Part shown: in pieces, positions 60,901 to 64,000 of the stretch
Position numbering within the stretch: the first letter of the stretch is position 1
How the letters are laid out: each line of letters begins with the position of its first letter
DNA from: Papio anubis
Lineage: Eukaryota > Chordata > Mammalia > Primates > Cercopithecidae
Reading direction: 5' to 3'
NCBI RefSeq assembly: GCF_008728515.1
Contig: NC_044981.1
Span: forward strand, 94,830,426-94,894,425
DNA: 64,000 bases
Position numbers and translations under genes: made by a program
Notes under the pieces: model-generated
The model's input: the letters and a program-made list of their open reading frames with translations, nothing else
Told to the model about the DNA's origin: nothing
The model's database searches: none

Positions 60901-62299
60901 AGGGGCACTACACGGAGCTTCTCTGAAGACCTCCTCAGATAAACTGCTGAGTTGCAGGTGTCGCCACCTTGCGTCCTGCCACCCTTGCTAACCACAATCG
61001 CTCCAGCACCTTCAGCCCACAAAGCCTGGAGAAGCTAGCAGCGTGGGCGCTGCTGAGGGCCCTCCGCCCTTTTGTGCAGTGGCTGGGCCTCTGGCGCTAG
61101 GCTTGGAAATACACCACCACTCAGGCCTCTCTTGGAAGAACTGCATCGGGCTCGGTGCTGGCTGCATAGGATTGGGGGAGCTGTGCCCAGAGCTAGCAGC
61201 ACGCGGCAGGTGCCGGCAGGAGTCACAAATATCTGATGAATTTGATTACTCGGCTACTATTTATGAAAATAAATGTCCGCACGCTAATTGGAGGCTTCCC
61301 TAAAAGAAAACGGGGAGCTCTCCGGTTTAACTCTGAAGTACAACGTCTTGTTAGTTCACAAAGTAGGTGTAAGAAAGAGTTGTCCCAAACGCCCACCTCG
61401 CCCCCGTTCTCTACAACCTTTAGCAGATTGCGGTGATTTCGTTTTTGTTTATTTTATTATTATTTTTTAATAGAAAAGTCCAGGTTGTTGGTTTTAGGGG
61501 AGTTAGTCCAAGGACCTCTTCCAGGGGACGTGATCAATAACCCACTGTTAGAACTTCTTCCTCTTCAACCCTGGGCCGCGGACCGGGGGGCAGGATCCCC
61601 GGTCGAAACTGTTGGTTCTGGGGTCGTTTCCCATTCTCCAGAGAAAGTGCAGGCCCGGGGTGTGCCCGAGAAAAGTGATGCACAGTTGACCTCGCCTTCT
61701 CAACTTGATCTGGAGGCTTCATCATATTTTGGGACGAAATGGGACAGAAGTGACTATTAAAGCAGTTCTAAATAGACGACTGGCCTGAACCCAATCCCCT
61801 GAAATGGTAAAATGGTCGTTATTTAAAAAGTGTAGGTATTTTCTGGTGTTTTCCCGTCAAGTACCTGCCTAATTTCTGTATGGCACACGCCAGAAATCAA
61901 TAGAAGTTAACAAGTCCTCCAAACAGTCTCCATCTCTTTGTTTAATCTCCTTTACAATAAAGCCAAGGGGAGAGAATTAAAAATCTTTGAAGTAGACCAA
62001 GGCTCAAAGGAATCAGCCAAGTAGACTTAAAGTAGTCACTTATTTCCCAAAACTGGTTTGTCGGGGAACAATAAAAGGAAGTAAAATTTATGGAGAAATT
62101 ATACAGTGGATTTGTCACTTAAAATATCGTAACTGTCTCGAGGACAATACCCCATGCTGAGGATTAATGGTCCCGCCGGACCTTTGATTCACCAGTGCCT
62201 TTTCTTCGCCCTTGACAAATTGGATTTTTAGGAATGGGAAGGTCGCCTGGACCATTGTGTGCTAGCCATTCAGAGGCCTCGATTATGCAGGGGGCTGAG
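58000..62299 (+). promoter_or_regulatory. Repeat-free GC-rich upstream region of PRDM13
   Basis: Over 4 kb with no Alu, L1 or LTR that I can recognise, unlike the rest of the intergenic interval. CpG-rich parts (about 58,640-59,600 and 60,130-60,600) alternate with A/T-rich islands holding homeodomain cores such as TAATTAAT at about 59,704 and TTTAATTTCATTTAATTTT at about 59,750. Similar AT-rich patches lie at about 60,040-60,130, 61,220-61,300 and 61,990-62,130. Absence of repeats next to a developmental regulator is typical of dense cis-regulatory DNA. Several open frames here are by-products of high GC content. Regulatory role inferred. Confidence 0.6.
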
Positions 62300-62569
62300 G
62301 GAACCACTCCATGTGACCCTCTCGGGTAGGACTCTGCAGCTGCTTCGCAGCGCAACTCTCTCACCAAACTACGCGCCCTTGCGCTGGCGGTGCCAAAAGG
62401 CTCCCGCCCCAATTGAAAAGGCGCAGTGCATGCCCGCCCGCGTCACTCCGCGGGCGGAGGACGCACGTCGGGGCGCGGCTCCCTGGCTAGCGCGCAGCTC
62501 CAGCTCTGTCACTCGCGCCCTTCCGAGGACCTGGCGCACCCGAGCGCCTGCCTGGGGGCGGCGGCAACA
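62300..62569 (+). promoter_or_regulatory. PRDM13: PRDM13 proximal promoter and 5' leader
   Basis: CpG-rich DNA immediately upstream of the PRDM13 ATG, with no clear TATA box. It contains an upstream ATG at 62430-62432, whose ORF overlaps the PRDM13 start in another frame. A perfect 9-bp GC stem with a 6-nt loop lies at 62434-62457. I recall a human leader of roughly 240 nt, which would put transcription start near 62,330; this was not determined from sequence. Confidence 0.65.
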
Positions 62570-62606
62570 ATGCACGGAGCCGCCAGAGCTCCAGCCACCA
62601 GCGTGA
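62430..62606 (+). other. Upstream ORF overlapping the PRDM13 start codon
   Basis: An ATG at 62430 opens a 58-codon frame starting MPARVTPRAED and ending with TGA at 62604-62606. That is 37 nt past the PRDM13 ATG at 62570 and in a different frame. The context around this ATG is weak (T at -3, C at +4), while the PRDM13 ATG has A at -3, so leaky scanning could reach the main start. The ORF matters only if transcription starts upstream of 62,430. Its peptide resembles no family I know. Confidence 0.5.
62434..62457 (+). promoter_or_regulatory. GC-rich perfect hairpin in the PRDM13 leader
   Basis: CCGCCCGCG and CGCGGGCGG are perfect inverted arms of 9 bp around the loop TCACTC. The stem begins one base after the upstream ATG and ends about 112 nt before the PRDM13 ATG. 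In RNA it would be very stable. In DNA it also offers overlapping GC-box/E2F-like sequence. Function not known. Confidence 0.6.
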
Positions 62607-62713
62607 GTGCCGACTGCTGCATCCCGGCCGGCTTGCGCTTCGGACCGGTGCCTGGTACCTTCAAGCTGGGCAAGTACCTGTCAGACCGCAGGGAGCCCGG
62701 GCCCAAGAAAAAG
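62570..62713 (+). CDS. PRDM13: PRDM13 coding exon 1 (residues 1-48; gene continues beyond the right edge)
   Basis: PRDM13 is a PR/SET-domain zinc-finger nuclear protein. It acts downstream of PTF1A to specify inhibitory neurons of the retina (amacrine cells), dorsal spinal cord and cerebellum. The exon encodes 48 residues starting MHGAARAPATSVSADCC and ending REPGPKKK, which is the N terminus and the beginning of the PR domain (KLGKYLSDRREPG). The ATG has A at -3, and the donor AAG|GTATTG is in phase 0, as I recall for the human exon. The remaining PR domain and the four zinc fingers lie to the right. An in-frame stop-free stretch extends upstream to about 62,426 but contains no ATG, so this start is preferred. 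Confidence 0.95.
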
Positions 62714-64000
62714 GTATTGACCATTCAGACCTCCGCCCACTGCTGTTCGCCTCTCAGTGCCCTGACCCGGGAAAGGGCTAGAGAGAGAAAGTGGAGGAAG
62801 GGAGTGATTAAGTCGTTACCTGCTAATTCTGCCGGGTGGAAGGGGACTCCTGTTATTCTGAGCAAGTAGCCTCTTTAACTGTGAGAGCTGGACGGGTCGG
62901 GTTGAGAGGAGAGGATGTGGCCGAGAGGGGACAGCCCTGGGTGGGGTGCACTGAGGGCTGTAGGTGCCGGGACCATTCGCGGCTTGTGTTTTCCCCCGCG
63001 CTCTCGGGTCTCCTCAGAACCCAGAAGCCCACCCCCGCACCCTGACCTCAGCTCTCTCTGCAAAAGCACCCTCTTTCTGGGGGCGTAGGGCATCGAGAAC
63101 CTTTCATCCCTTCTGCCCTTCAATATGTTAATTTGAGGCCTAATTTCGCCTTAAAATAATTTACCTCTTTTTTCCCTAAACAAAAAAAATCTTTGGGAGG
63201 CTCTCAGTTCCCAGAATCTCCTCAGATATATATATTTTTTCCCTTGCCGATGTCGGCTTGTGGGTTTGGAGCATATGGAGAGAGGATGAGCAAGGTGCTG
63301 GCTCTGACGCGGGCTCCAAGGGCGAGGGGCGCCCATCCGCGCGGGGCACAGGATCAGAGCGCCTACAGCGGGGCTCTGAGAGTTCAGAGTCCCAACCGGC
63401 AGGCGCCAGGGCCAAACCACTAGCTTTGACTCCCACACCCCACACACCGTTGCGACCCCTGACCAGGGAGACTTAAAGCACTCGCCCGCTTTGGGGGTGT
63501 CCCAGGAGCCAAAGGTCGGCAAACAGCGACCAGGAAATGAAGGCAGAAGTCAGGGGTAGAAGGAAGGGCTTTGGCTTCCTTGGCTTTATAGCTTGCTTTG
63601 CTTGGAGATTTCTAGTAAGAAAAAGCTCCGGTGTCCAGCCAGCGGGACTTGTACCTCGCTCCTCCTGCAATCACGCCCCCACCCTCCGCCCCTCTATAGT
63701 CTAAAGCAGGGTTTGGTGCCCACCACTCATTCCTCTTTAAACGCTTTTTAATTGCTTTTAAATGGCCTGCCAGCTGCGGGCAACCTTTACCCGCTTGGGC
63801 TTTGTTCTGAGACTTTCGCTGCAAGGCTCACAGGCACCTAGGTGCGATGCACACAGAATAGAGGAGGCATGAGATAATTTTTTTGTTTGTTTGTAGGGGG
63901 ACGCTCTGGGTCCTGGGACTGACCTAGAAACGTCTCTAACCTGGTGTTAGGGCTGCTCTCAGAACTGCCAGTGGGAGAGCTGGGGTAGTGTGTGGGGAAC
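62714..64000 (+). other. PRDM13: PRDM13 intron 1, 5' part (right edge of window)
   Basis: Unique, repeat-poor, fairly GC-rich DNA after the exon 1 donor. No sequence matching the next PRDM13 exon (expected to start VRMVRGEL) was found, so exon 2 lies outside. The T/A-rich stretch at about 63,125-63,240 and the GC-rich blocks around 63,290-63,420 may be intronic regulatory DNA, but no specific element is recognised. Confidence 0.8.

Overview
This window is ordinary euchromatic primate nuclear DNA. It is packed with Alu, L1, MaLR LTR, MIR, hAT and Tigger copies and carries two recognisable protein-coding genes: CCNC (cyclin C, minus strand, left third) and the first exon of PRDM13 (plus strand, right edge). 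In human this gene order is found at 6q16.2. The lineage can be narrowed further. The Alu at 40,093-40,396 carries the combination of changes I know from the AluYRa/AluMac subfamilies that expanded only in Old World monkeys, so the source is most likely a cercopithecid (macaque, baboon, guenon or similar) rather than human or another ape.

Layout. Bases 1-22,250: CCNC on the minus strand. Nine coding exons (codons 1 to about 200 of 283) are present with intact splice sites. The window starts inside the following intron, so the second half of the second cyclin fold, the C-terminal tail and the 3' UTR lie off the left edge. The CpG-rich CCNC promoter is at about 21,540-22,350. Bases 22,350-44,400: intergenic DNA made mainly of repeats. 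It includes an Alu cluster next to the CCNC promoter, an RPS3 processed pseudogene inserted into an older MLT1 LTR, MaLR LTRs, a 5'-truncated L1PA copy with target-site duplications, and a near-complete Tigger1 DNA transposon split by five Alus. Bases 44,400-47,400: two GC/CpG-rich blocks without a recognisable gene, one holding a good CTCF-like motif next to a 41-bp tandem duplication. Bases 47,400-58,000: AT-rich DNA alternating unique and repeat sequence. By position it should contain the distal PRDM13 regulatory elements whose human counterparts are mutated in North Carolina macular dystrophy. Bases 58,000-62,570: almost repeat-free GC-rich PRDM13 upstream region with TAAT-rich islands. 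Bases 62,570-62,713: PRDM13 coding exon 1 (48 codons), followed by intron 1 to the right edge.

How the genes relate. CCNC is a ubiquitously expressed Mediator-kinase-module cyclin with a TATA-less CpG promoter. PRDM13 is a tissue-restricted PR-domain zinc-finger regulator of retina, dorsal spinal cord and cerebellum. They are divergently arranged about 40 kb apart and nothing in the sequence suggests that they act together; the interval is better read as PRDM13 regulatory space. I found no CRISPR, operon, tRNA, rRNA or other RNA gene and no convincing new biological system. The items most worth a second look are the PRDM13 leader (an overlapping upstream ORF next to a strong hairpin), the uncharacterised CpG-rich blocks with the CTCF-like site, the candidate disease-orthologous enhancer, and a 22-bp templated patch inside an Alu.
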